Assembly: GCA_964610985.1 (NCBI GenBank)
Contig: CAZSZJ010000009.1
Span: forward strand, 1-47,979
DNA length: 47,979 nt
Direction of reading: 5' to 3'
Source: JARIHD01 sp964610985
Lineage (GTDB): Bacteria; Patescibacteriota; Saccharimonadia; Saccharimonadales; UBA4665
Both the position numbers and the translations under genes were made by a program. The notes under the pieces were generated by a model that saw only the letters and a program-made list of their open reading frames with translations, searched no databases and was not told the DNA's origin. This document shows, in pieces, positions 1 to 7,362 of the stretch. Every line of letters begins with the position of its first letter. The first letter of the stretch is position 1.

Positions 1-33
1 GAACCCGTTGCCTTACCACTTGGCCAATCCCCA
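1..33 (-). tRNA. partial tRNA-Gln (5' half, cut by the window edge)
   Basis: Read on the minus strand from base 33, the sequence gives a 7-base acceptor strand TGGGGAT, TG at positions 8-9, a D stem GCC/GGC around AAGTGGTAA, and an anticodon stem ACGGG followed by TT and C. That C would be the first anticodon base. The U1-GGGG acceptor start is typical of bacterial tRNA-Gln, which suggests anticodon CUG. The rest of the anticodon, the T arm and the 3' end lie outside the window, so the amino-acid identity is inferred. Confidence 0.75.
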
Positions 34-127
34 ATGTGTTTGAATACGAGGCATTATACCAGATGGCCACCGGTATTTCTAGTATGTGTTTGGACTGGAC
101 CGTTGACCTGTGGTGTTGATAATATCT

Positions 128-156
128 TTGTTCAGCCCAAAAAAATCAGTTATCTT
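128..156 (+). promoter_or_regulatory. candidate leaderless promoter of the 163 gene
   Basis: TTGTTC (128-133), a 17-base spacer and TATCTT (151-156) lie six bases before the ATG at 163. There is no Shine-Dalgarno sequence. Transcription starting about seven bases after the -10 would begin at the A of the ATG. The same arrangement recurs at many genes in this window. The hexamers are imperfect. Confidence 0.4.
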
Positions 157-162
157 AAAAAG

Positions 163-1728
163 ATGATTGGATTGGAACAAAGTGATTATCTACCACCTCT
201 GGAGAAAGATTTGGACTATTTGGGTGGTGCGCCGCTGGCTGCGGCATGCCTGGCTGCGCATGCCAGCAATCCGGAATGGATGACCATTAAGGAGGCGGCA
301 GATAGATTGACTGTGATGTGTCAGCCGCATGTGCCCAAAATGCCAATCAAGCCCAAGCTGGAGGCAGCGCATTATATTTTGACAGAAGTAGTTGGCATGC
401 TGGATGCGCACGACACTCACAGCCAAACCTTGCGCATAAATGATGTTGGCCTTATGCGCGGTATGCCTCTTCTCGGTTTCTTGATGGACTACGAGACATT
501 CAGAGACGAAGATGCACCACCCATTGACAAAGCGCTGAGCTCGTTCGATAAAGAACTGTCGCCCAGCCAATCTTTAGAGCTGTTTCGTGGCCTGTTAGGG
601 GAAGAACAGGCTGATGTACAGAGGGTCATGGGGCCAGAAGTTCGAGAGTTTTTCTCTAAACTACTTAGGCTGGAAAGACCCAGGAATCTGGATAGTTTCG
701 CTGGGCAGGCCTGTGACATCATGGGTAACTCCGCAGATTTCTTTACTTTTTTTAGGCGGGCTGCGCAACATGATCCGCGGCAGCTTATTCCAAAAGGATC
801 TGGCAGAATCACCACCCCAGTTCCTGCTCTAGTTCCGACACCTGAGCCACAACTCGAGCCACAAATAAAAGACCAAGAATCAAAGACTACCCAGGTCGTA
901 GTTCCAGTAAAACTCTTAGAAGAAGCACCCCTGCGGCAACAAAAATACCGGCTGCCGTTTGGGGATCGTCCCGCGACGCTGGTGCAAGATATAGACAGGC
1001 TTGCGGACCCTTTGGCGCGGGCGGTACTTTTGGTGTCGGCCGAAGATCCGTCCCTGCGCATGAATACGGGGGAGATGGTTGGCAAAATGAGAGCGTGGAA
1101 CGGCGGACTTTTGCCTTCGGGCATAACCCGTGAGCGTGTTAATGAGGCACGGCAAGTTCTGTTGGATGCGCCCGGCTTTTTGGGCTGGTCAGGACAAGGC
1201 AAGGTCTTTGGACCTCGGCATAAAACCACGATTAGTGCGGTCGGACTTACTCGTGGCCTTGGGGTGATTGGCGCAATGGAAGGATTCTTGCAAAACCCAC
1301 AAATACGTAACGCGGAGCTGCTGTTGGAGGGCGCACTGTTCCGGCCAGCATCATACATTTGCTTCCATGCAATACTTCTGGAACTCAGGAGGATTGATGA
1401 TCCGGACGAGGTGCGTGTTATGGCAGGATTTGCCATACAAGATGCTAATGTTATGACCGCTTTTCTTAGGGCGGCAGGTGTCGTTAGGGCGGAACGAGTT
1501 ACAGGATCTAAGCGAAATTATGAGCGGCAGTTTACGGGTATATCTTTAGTAAGTGCTTTTCGAGAACGGGCGCGCGAATTGGTTGGTGGGTTTCTAGCGC
1601 TTGGTAACGAGGAAGGGCGGACAGCGGCGGCTCTTCGTGCACAGAAAATTCTTTATTCGCAAGGCGGTTTTAGTTTTGCGGCACTTTTGGAGCGGGCTAA
1701 TAGGCCCCATGACCGTAAAAGCCGCTAG
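163..1728 (+). CDS. hypothetical protein with internal winged-helix-like repeats
   Basis: A 521-residue protein of no family I recognise. The frame is open from base 34, but the ATG at 163 is preferred because a promoter-like pair precedes it and the earlier part abuts the tRNA. Two segments look like copies of each other: residues about 25-115 and about 290-390. Each opens with PLA(A/R)A, has a middle helix pair, and ends in a (D/A)VGL(M/T)RG motif followed by a LG-containing helix. A third, weaker copy may follow to residue 495. A variable Pro/Glu/Gln-rich linker (about residues 215-255) separates the halves. The fold looks like tandem winged helices, so DNA or protein binding is possible, but this is inference. 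It is monocistronic, between a tRNA and an antiporter gene. Confidence 0.7.
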   Translation: MIGLEQSDYLPPLEKDLDYLGGAPLAAACLAAHASNPEWMTIKEAADRLTVMCQPHVPKMPIKPKLEAAHYILTEVVGMLDAHDTHSQTLRINDVGLMRGMPLLGFLMDYETFRDEDAPPIDKALSSFDKELSPSQSLELFRGLLGEEQADVQRVMGPEVREFFSKLLRLERPRNLDSFAGQACDIMGNSADFFTFFRRAAQHDPRQLIPKGSGRITTPVPALVPTPEPQLEPQIKDQESKTTQVVVPVKLLEEAPLRQQKYRLPFGDRPATLVQDIDRLADPLARAVLLVSAEDPSLRMNTGEMVGKMRAWNGGLLPSGITRERVNEARQVLLDAPGFLGWSGQGKVFGPRHKTTISAVGLTRGLGVIGAMEGFLQNPQIRNAELLLEGALFRPASYICFHAILLELRRIDDPDEVRVMAGFAIQDANVMTAFLRAAGVVRAERVTGSKRNYERQFTGISLVSAFRERARELVGGFLALGNEEGRTAAALRAQKILYSQGGFSFAALLERANRPHDRKSR

Positions 1729-1748
1729 AAGCTGACGCCTATCTTTCG

Positions 1749-1781
1749 TATAATAAAGCTAATGGCTTTTGCGGGGTGGAG
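1749..1781 (+). promoter_or_regulatory. -10 box and Shine-Dalgarno site of the antiporter gene
   Basis: A perfect TATAAT lies at 1749-1754 and GGAG at 1778-1781, ten bases before the ATG at 1792. No convincing -35 hexamer was found at the right distance. This gene therefore has a normal leader, unlike its upstream neighbour. Confidence 0.5.
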
Positions 1782-1791
1782 TATATAAACA

Positions 1792-3477
1792 ATGCACGGT
1801 GACGCCTTTATCCAACTAAGCGTGGTGATCGTGCTGGCCGCTATTATGGCGGTTATTATGCGTTTGCTCCGCCAGCCGCTTATTATCGGGCATATTTTGA
1901 CTGGTATCATTGTGGGGCCATCGGCACTGGCACTTATCGACGACAAGACTCTGTTCCAGGTATATAGTGACCTCGGTATCGCCCTGCTGCTGTTTATTAT
2001 TGGTCTTGAGCTGAACGCTGCGGTTATCCGGAGGATGGGAAGGGTGGTGGTGCTGACCGCCATGGCGCTTTTGGCTGGGGTTGGCGGCATGGGCTATTTG
2101 GTGGCGACAATCTTTGGATTTAACCAGACCGAAGCGATTATTCTGGGCTTGGCGTTGTTCTTTAGTAGCACCATTATTATTGCCAAAGTGCTCAGCGACA
2201 AGCGCGAACTGACGCGGCTGCATGGACAGATCGCTATCGGTATTATCCTGATAGACGACATTGTAGCGACATTTGCATTGCTGTTTGTCGCGGCGGGCGC
2301 GGGACACGCCTTGGGGGTGGATGAGGTTGGTACATTGATATTAAAGGGTATTGGTTTGGTGGCTATTTTTACGCTTATTGGCGCAAAGGTATTGCCTCGG
2401 GTGGGCAAGTTTATGGCCAGTTCGCAGGAGCTGCTGTTTTTGTTTGCCATTGCGTGGGGTTTTGGAGTGGCGACGCTCATCAACAAGGCTGGATTTTCTA
2501 TCGAGATCGGGGCGCTGTTTGCCGGTGTGATGTTAGCACACTTGCCGTATGCGGCCGAGATTGGAGCGCGGCTCAAGCCGCTGCGTGACTTCTTTATCGT
2601 GCTATTTTTTGTGGTGCTGGGGGAGGGATTACTGTTGGCGGACTTTTTGTCTGTGCTCGGTCCGGCGCTCGTGTTCGCGACCATTGTTATGCTGATAAAA
2701 CCGATCATCGTTATGGCCGCCCTCGGGGCGATGCGCTACACCAAACGTACCAGTTTTAAGGCGGCGATTAATCTGTCGCAGATCAGCGAATTTTCGATAG
2801 TATTGGCGGTGTTGGCTACGGCTACAGGGGCGGTCGACAAGCGCGTCGGCGCGATTATCACGGTGGTAGCGCTTATCACCATCGCACTTTCCACCTACAT
2901 GATGCAATACGACAACTGGCTATACACCAAGCTCGAAAATTACCTGCAAATTTTTGAACGTGAAACCACCCGCGAAAAAGAATACAAAGCCAAAATCTAT
3001 CCGCTCATTTTATTTGGCTACAAAAAAGGCGGTCACGAATTCGTGAAGTCGTTTAAGGGCATGCGGCGGCCGTATGTGGTTGTCGACTACAATCCTGATG
3101 TGATCGACCTGTTAACGCGTCAGCATATCGAGTGCCTGTACGGTGATGCGACCGACCAGGAACTGTTGGCCGAACTACACATGGCCAAAGCCAAAATGGT
3201 CGTCAGCACCATTACTGACTACCCAACCAACATGACGCTGCTACGCTATGTGATGCGTCACAACCATAAGACGGTATTCATTTGTCATGCCGACGATTAC
3301 AACGACGCCGCCCTTTTATATGAGCATGGCGCGTCATACGTTATGTTGCCGCATTTCATCGGCAGTGAAAAAATGAGCCTGTTTATAAACCGCGTCGGCA
3401 TCGACCGCGAAAGCTTTGCCGAACATCGCAAAAAACACCTAGAGTCCCTCGGCAAGGCCGTCATCGACCGCAGTTGA
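1792..3477 (+). CDS. cation:proton antiporter, CPA2 family, with C-terminal RCK (TrkA-N) domain
   Basis: A 561-residue membrane transporter of the KefB/KefC (CPA2) type that exchanges K+ or Na+ for H+ across the inner membrane. Residues 1-385 hold about twelve hydrophobic segments. An adjacent acidic pair, Asp155-Asp156 in a LIDDIVA context, sits where CPA2 antiporters keep their ion-binding acid. Residues from about 404 form a Rossmann-like RCK domain with a conserved acid in VVVDYNP and the usual GDAT motif. Its dinucleotide loop is GYKKGG, which departs from GxGxxG, so ligand control may be altered. The length matches the family. The 3' end overlaps the convergent sigma-factor gene by 39 bases. 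Ion specificity cannot be read from sequence. Confidence 0.9.
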   Translation: MHGDAFIQLSVVIVLAAIMAVIMRLLRQPLIIGHILTGIIVGPSALALIDDKTLFQVYSDLGIALLLFIIGLELNAAVIRRMGRVVVLTAMALLAGVGGMGYLVATIFGFNQTEAIILGLALFFSSTIIIAKVLSDKRELTRLHGQIAIGIILIDDIVATFALLFVAAGAGHALGVDEVGTLILKGIGLVAIFTLIGAKVLPRVGKFMASSQELLFLFAIAWGFGVATLINKAGFSIEIGALFAGVMLAHLPYAAEIGARLKPLRDFFIVLFFVVLGEGLLLADFLSVLGPALVFATIVMLIKPIIVMAALGAMRYTKRTSFKAAINLSQISEFSIVLAVLATATGAVDKRVGAIITVVALITIALSTYMMQYDNWLYTKLENYLQIFERETTREKEYKAKIYPLILFGYKKGGHEFVKSFKGMRRPYVVVDYNPDVIDLLTRQHIECLYGDATDQELLAELHMAKAKMVVSTITDYPTNMTLLRYVMRHNHKTVFICHADDYNDAALLYEHGASYVMLPHFIGSEKMSLFINRVGIDRESFAEHRKKHLESLGKAVIDRS

Positions 3478-4206
3478 ACCTGTACGCCGACGATAGTGAC
3501 TAACATCAAGACCTTGCAAGCGTAGTTTTTCTTCTACGCTACGACGAAGGAGGGTTTTGTGCCGTTGTACAAGGGGGACTGTGATGCCAAGCTCTTTACT
3601 TATCTCTTCATTGGTCACTCCAAGCAGCAAGCGTGCTGCTATCTCGCGCTTGCGAATTGACAGACTGCCGATGACTTGCGTAACAAGTTCTAAAGTGGCA
3701 CGATAGTCTGCTCCGTCCGATTCAAAGACTGCGGGCATGTCCTCTAAAGTGGTGGCCACGCATCTTTTGTCCTTGTCCCATTTCTTAAGGATTGTGTTGT
3801 GCGCTGCCGTGAAGAGCCATCGAGGTGCGACCCCGGGTTTGGTGGTGTCGCCCCCTTTTTCTAGCTCGCTACGCCTTCGCCATGCAGCTAAAAAAGCCTC
3901 TTGAGCGGCATCTTCGGCGTCTTGGGGTTTTGCGCCCATCTTCCGAATCAGCATGCCTGCTATTTTGGGGAATAATTCTTTGTGTTGGTCAATAAGGGAT
4001 TGTTCGAAATCGTTATACTGAACGGGCTCGATTTTTGTGTCGTTGCTTTGTGCGCTTGTTTGGGCTTCTTCGGGTGAGGCATCATCTGGATTTGAAACCG
4101 TTCGATTAAATTTGTAGCCGATGGTAAATGTTTGGCCGCCTGCTGGGGTTTCTGTATATGGTTTTACATCGAGGTCTGGATGTTGAAACGGATCGGTAAT
4201 TTTCAC
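3439..4206 (-). CDS. sigma-70 family RNA polymerase sigma factor, ECF-like
   Basis: A 255-residue sigma factor with only regions 2 and 4, as in the ECF group. Region 2 spans about residues 75-150 and includes DAEDAAQEAFLAAWRRR. Region 4 spans about 180-235, with the helix-turn-helix EEISKELGITVPLVQRH. An acidic N-terminal extension of about 70 residues and a short C-terminal tail are unusual for ECF factors. The start is GTG at 4206; there is no clear Shine-Dalgarno site. No anti-sigma gene is adjacent, so its control is unknown. The C-terminal coding end lies antisense to the antiporter's last codons. A general RNA polymerase sigma role is secure; the regulon is not inferable. Confidence 0.87.
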   Translation of the reverse strand: MKITDPFQHPDLDVKPYTETPAGGQTFTIGYKFNRTVSNPDDASPEEAQTSAQSNDTKIEPVQYNDFEQSLIDQHKELFPKIAGMLIRKMGAKPQDAEDAAQEAFLAAWRRRSELEKGGDTTKPGVAPRWLFTAAHNTILKKWDKDKRCVATTLEDMPAVFESDGADYRATLELVTQVIGSLSIRKREIAARLLLGVTNEEISKELGITVPLVQRHKTLLRRSVEEKLRLQGLDVSHYRRRTGSTAVDDGLAEGL

Positions 4207-4249
4207 CCAGCAATGTTACCATACGGCTTGCACTATTCAAAATGAGCGT

Positions 4250-4270
4250 GTTAAGCTGTAAAAGCTTAAC
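4250..4270. repeat. 8-bp inverted repeat between the sigma-factor and metK genes
   Basis: GTTAAGCT (4250-4257) and AGCTTAAC (4263-4270) form a perfect inverted repeat with a 5-base loop. It lies in the divergent intergenic region, 44 bases upstream of the sigma-factor start. No T-run follows on either strand, so it is not a terminator. It could be an operator for either gene. Confidence 0.5.
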
Positions 4271-4286
4271 AATTAAAAAATATACA

Positions 4287-4432
4287 GAGTGCAGGGAGAG
4301 ATCTAGCTCGTCGATCTGCCAGCAGCCTACGCGAATACGCGCAAGGTGCTCCAACTAGCCCGCGGAATACGTGGGAAGGATATGCTCGTTTGATATCTTT
4401 TCCGCTGTGATTCCGCAAGAAAGGATATTTTT
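4287..4432 (+). promoter_or_regulatory. structured metK leader, candidate translational riboswitch
   Basis: The leader probably begins soon after a TATACA hexamer at 4281-4286. Stems visible: AGATC/GATCT (4299-4303 with 4313-4317); a long hairpin filling exactly 4321-4350 with AGCA/TGCT, CCT/AGG and CGCG/CGCG around an AATA loop; CCCGCG/CGTGGG (4359-4364 with 4370-4375) around GAATA. The word AAGGATAT occurs at 4376-4383 and again at 4421-4428, where it is the ribosome-binding site 7 bases before the ATG. ATATCTTTTC at 4393-4402 can pair with either copy (11 bp upstream including 4403, 10 bp downstream), so the two pairings exclude each other. That is the logic of a translational expression platform. 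The SAM-I core motifs are absent. That the ligand is SAM is a guess from the gene controlled. Confidence 0.55.
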
Positions 4433-5563
4433 ATGTCAAAAACCGATAAGGTTGTCGTCCGGTTATTTACCAGTGAATCGGTCTGTGCCGGCCATCCCGA
4501 CAAAATCTGCGACGCCATTAGCGACGCCATTGTTGATGCTGCGTTAAAGCAGGATCCCAAGGCCCGCACCGGCATCGAAACGGTTGCCGGAGCCAACCAA
4601 ATCAGTTTGTATGGCGAAATAAAAACCACCGCCAAAATTGACTATGAAAGAATTGTGCGCGAAACCGTCGAACGCCTTGGTTACACCAATCCCGCATGGG
4701 GCTTTTCGCAGGAATCTATCTTTAGTAACGATGTTCACCAGCAGTCGCCAGAAATCGCTCTGGGCGTAGACCAGGACGGCGCGGGCGACCAAGGTATGAT
4801 GTTTGGCTATGCATGCACCGAAACGCCTGAACTTATGCCACTGCCTATTGCTTTGGCGCATGCTTTGGCTCGCCGCATCGACGATGCACGCGAAACTGGC
4901 GCACTCAAATGGCTGCGTCCTGACGGCAAAGCTCAAGTTACCGTTCGCTATGAAAACGACAAGCCGGTGGCTGTTGAAAAAGCAGTGGTGGCTGTGGCCC
5001 ACGACGAAAAAACGTCGGCCGCGCAGGTACGAAGTGACGTAATCGACGAAATCATCAAACCCGTTCTCGACAAATACGGCTTTAAGCTGCCCGTCGACGA
5101 AGATATTATCGTTAACGGCACGGGCCTGTGGCACATTCCCGGTCCAGAATCCGATGCCGGTCTGACTGGCCGCAAAATCGTCGTCGACACTTACGGCGGC
5201 TATGCCCGCGTCGGTGGTGGCGCATTCAGCGGTAAAGACCCAAGCAAGGTTGACCGCTCGGGTGCATACGCAGCCCGCTTTATCGCTAAAAACATCGTAG
5301 CTGCCGGCCTGGCTACCAAGTGTGAAGTCGGCCTGGCATACGTCATCGGCCAGCCACGCCCGCTCATGCAGACCATCGAAACTTTTGGAACGGCCACAGT
5401 CAGCGAAACAGAGCTGCACGCCTTCAAGGACAAACTCATCGACACTTCGGTCAAGGGCATTATCGATCGGCTTAACCTAGCACGTCCCATCTATTCGCAG
5501 ACCTCAGCCTATGGCCATTTTGGCAAAGAAGGCCTGCCTTGGGAGCAGATCGTAAAATTGTAG
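4433..5563 (+). CDS. metK: S-adenosylmethionine synthetase
   Basis: Makes S-adenosylmethionine from methionine and ATP in the cytoplasm, the methyl donor for all methyltransferases here. The 376-residue length fits the family (about 380-400). Key motifs are present: GHPDK near residue 20 with the catalytic His, the ATP-binding GAGDQGMMFGYA near residue 116, and GGGAFSGKD near residue 260. The start is the ATG preceded by AAGGA at 4421-4425. The gene is alone in its unit, and its long leader looks regulatory. The identification is secure. Confidence 0.97.
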   Translation: MSKTDKVVVRLFTSESVCAGHPDKICDAISDAIVDAALKQDPKARTGIETVAGANQISLYGEIKTTAKIDYERIVRETVERLGYTNPAWGFSQESIFSNDVHQQSPEIALGVDQDGAGDQGMMFGYACTETPELMPLPIALAHALARRIDDARETGALKWLRPDGKAQVTVRYENDKPVAVEKAVVAVAHDEKTSAAQVRSDVIDEIIKPVLDKYGFKLPVDEDIIVNGTGLWHIPGPESDAGLTGRKIVVDTYGGYARVGGGAFSGKDPSKVDRSGAYAARFIAKNIVAAGLATKCEVGLAYVIGQPRPLMQTIETFGTATVSETELHAFKDKLIDTSVKGIIDRLNLARPIYSQTSAYGHFGKEGLPWEQIVKL

Positions 5564-5568
5564 ACGTG

Positions 5569-5883
5569 TTAGTAGCACCTGACATCTGAGTCGAGAGGCG
5601 AGAGGTTGGAGGGCGCACATAAAGAAAAGTCGCCCTCCAATACGTTGAAGGTTGCCGAAAGGGCGCTGCCAATGGCGTGTCCAATCGTGGTGTCCTGGCG
5701 CCAGAAAAGGCCATCTTGCTCTACCGCTACTGCTTGGTCGGTCGCGTAGATCAAACTAGCGACCACAAAAGCGGCAGCCAAAGCAGTCTCTGCCTTTTCT
5801 CTTTTCAAGGAGGCGGCGGATACCTCGGCGTGTACAGCTTCGGAAGGGTTTGCCCTCCGGCGTGGCTTACTGAGCGTAAACAT
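5569..5883 (-). CDS. small predicted membrane-anchored protein
   Basis: A 104-residue protein with a basic N-terminus, a hydrophobic segment at about residues 34-47 (LAAAFVVASLIYA) and a mostly polar C-terminal half with two cysteines. No family is recognised. A promoter-like TTGTAA-17-TCTAAT pair lies just before its ATG on the minus strand, supporting expression. It follows another small hydrophobic gene on the same strand, with a 30-base gap. Competing frames on the plus strand lack any protein-like features. It converges on metK with a 5-base gap. Confidence 0.5.
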   Translation of the reverse strand: MFTLSKPRRRANPSEAVHAEVSAASLKREKAETALAAAFVVASLIYATDQAVAVEQDGLFWRQDTTIGHAIGSALSATFNVLEGDFSLCAPSNLSPLDSDVRCY

Positions 5884-5913
5884 TTAGTTAATTAGATAAA
5901 CTTATTGAGGCTT

Positions 5914-6060
5914 TTACAAGTTTGTTCCTTGGTTTTGAATGTCGCCTACACGACCTACAACAGATGCCGCGGTGGCGTCATTGCTGCTGACATTGTTGAG
6001 TGCAACGACGGTGAGGATGAGCAAAGCAAAAAGCACAAGCGTGCCGATCAATCGTTTCAT
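5914..6060 (-). CDS. very small exported or membrane peptide
   Basis: A 48-residue open frame starting MKRLIGTLVLFALLILTVVA, a basic N-terminus followed by an uninterrupted hydrophobic stretch, then an Asn/Ser/Ala-rich and Gly-containing tail. This is the shape of a signal peptide or single membrane anchor with a short extracellular segment. A perfect TATACT -10 box lies at 6070-6075 on the minus strand, nine bases before the ATG, with no Shine-Dalgarno site. It is likely co-expressed with the 104-residue gene downstream. Function unknown. Confidence 0.55.
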   Translation of the reverse strand: MKRLIGTLVLFALLILTVVALNNVSSNDATAASVVGRVGDIQNQGTNL

Positions 6061-6115
6061 ACATCAACTAGTATAGCGTACTTGTTAGCCATGGCCAGCA
6101 AGATTGCATCAGAAT

Positions 6116-7300
6116 TTAATTTTTGAGGGCTTGCCAGTCTTTAAGCTCGGGAGGCAAAAAACCTGCGCCGTGTTTAAAATCGGCCTCCCATTTGTAGCCC
6201 TTTTGGTATCCCAGATCTTTCATGAGTTTGGTGGGTGCATTACGTAAATGCAGAGGTACCGGCAAATCGGGAAAATCACGGGCGGTCGCCTGGGCGGCAT
6301 ACATAGCGTCGGTTATACTGCGCGATTTGGGTGCTTTGGCTAGCACCGTTGCACACTGAAAGAGCGCGTACTTGGCCTCGGGCATGCCGATTCGTTCTAC
6401 TGCAAGGAATGTCGACACGGCCAGATTGAGCGCCGCGGGCGCGGCCAGTCCTACGTCTTCGGATGCAAAGATAACCATGCGACGCGCGACAAATTTGGGG
6501 TCTTCCCCGGCTTGCAGCATGCGTGCCATGTAATATAAGGCGGCATCTGGTTGACTGCCACGGAGCGATTTGATGAACGCACTTATGATGTTGTAGTGGT
6601 TTTCGCCAGCCTTATCGTAGCCGGGCACGCGCTTTTGGGCGGCGGTGGTAACGACGTCAGCGGTTACAGTTTTGTCGGTTAACTGTAAGGCGAGTTCCAA
6701 ATTGCCGAGAGCCACGCGCGCATCGCCGCCTGACAGTTCGGCGAGCAGGTCGATGCTTTTCAGCGGCAAACGCTTTCGCGTAATTTTTTCGGCTTTGGCG
6801 GCACGCGTCAGGATCGCCTTAATATCTTCCTTGTCCAGGGGCTCAAGCACCAGCACGCGCGACCGGCTGAGAAGGGGTGTGATTACCTCAAAACTCGGAT
6901 TCTCGGTGGTCGCGCCGATCAGCACGATCGTGCCGTCTTCGACGTGGGGCAAAAAAGCATCTTGCTGAGCCTTGTTGAAACGGTGGATTTCGTCGACGAA
7001 CAGAATAGTGCGCATGCCGAGACGCTGGTTGGTGCGGGCATCTTCGATGACGCGAGTGACGTCGGCCTTGCCAGAGGTAACAGCACTGAGTTCTATAAAT
7101 TCGGCATCGGTTTCGCGGGCAATAATGCGCGCCAGGGTGGTTTTGCCGCTGCCGGGCGGACCCCAGAGGATCAGACTCGTCGGTTGCTTTCGTTCGATGA
7201 TTTGCCGAACAATCTGGCCGCTTTCGACCAGATGTTTTTGCCCGATGACTTCATCGAGGTTTGTGGGGCGCATTCGTTCAGCAAGCGGTTCGTTTCGCAT
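6116..7300 (-). CDS. rarA: replication-associated recombination protein A (RarA/MgsA) AAA+ ATPase
   Basis: A 394-residue clamp-loader-like AAA+ ATPase that acts at stalled replication forks. Walker A GPPGSGKTT is at residues 47-55, Walker B ILFVDEIHRF at about 99-108, and a sensor region GATTENPSFEV follows. The C-terminal half is the RarA oligomerisation domain (FIKSLRGSQPDAALYYMARM). The ATG at 7300 is chosen over an upstream in-frame start because it matches the family N-terminus MRNEPLAERMRP and has TATACT six bases upstream, implying a leaderless message. It is divergent from the bactofilin-like gene, whose promoter overlaps its own. Confidence 0.95.
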   Translation of the reverse strand: MRNEPLAERMRPTNLDEVIGQKHLVESGQIVRQIIERKQPTSLILWGPPGSGKTTLARIIARETDAEFIELSAVTSGKADVTRVIEDARTNQRLGMRTILFVDEIHRFNKAQQDAFLPHVEDGTIVLIGATTENPSFEVITPLLSRSRVLVLEPLDKEDIKAILTRAAKAEKITRKRLPLKSIDLLAELSGGDARVALGNLELALQLTDKTVTADVVTTAAQKRVPGYDKAGENHYNIISAFIKSLRGSQPDAALYYMARMLQAGEDPKFVARRMVIFASEDVGLAAPAALNLAVSTFLAVERIGMPEAKYALFQCATVLAKAPKSRSITDAMYAAQATARDFPDLPVPLHLRNAPTKLMKDLGYQKGYKWEADFKHGAGFLPPELKDWQALKN

Positions 7301-7306
7301 TCTCGT

Positions 7307-7335
7307 AGTATAACGCCTGGCGCGTTTGGTACAAT
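7307..7335. promoter_or_regulatory. overlapping divergent promoters of rarA and the bactofilin-like gene
   Basis: On the minus strand TATACT (7312-7307) lies six bases before the rarA ATG, with TTGTAC 16 bases further upstream (7334-7329). On the plus strand TACAAT (7330-7335) overlaps that -35 and serves the gene at 7363, which has a leader with a weak GAGG/AGGA site. The -10 of one gene is therefore the -35 of the other, so polymerase can serve only one direction at a time. Confidence 0.5.
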
Positions 7336-7362
7336 ATGGGCAAGTAACGAGGGATACCAGGA

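Noticed and set aside
489..1436. Long minus-strand open frame of 315 codons opposite the first large gene
   Set aside because: It is Ser/Arg/Pro-rich low complexity, has no start signals and lies entirely antisense to the gene at 163, which has repeats and sensible composition.
4287..4432. The metK leader as a standard SAM-I riboswitch
   Set aside because: No GGGACTGGCCC-like or GGCAACC-like core is present and the helix order differs, so it is not called as SAM-I.
4544..5419. Minus-strand open frame of 291 codons within metK
   Set aside because: It is the antisense shadow of metK; its sequence has the Phe/Val/Asp bias expected of a reverse-complemented coding frame and no motif.
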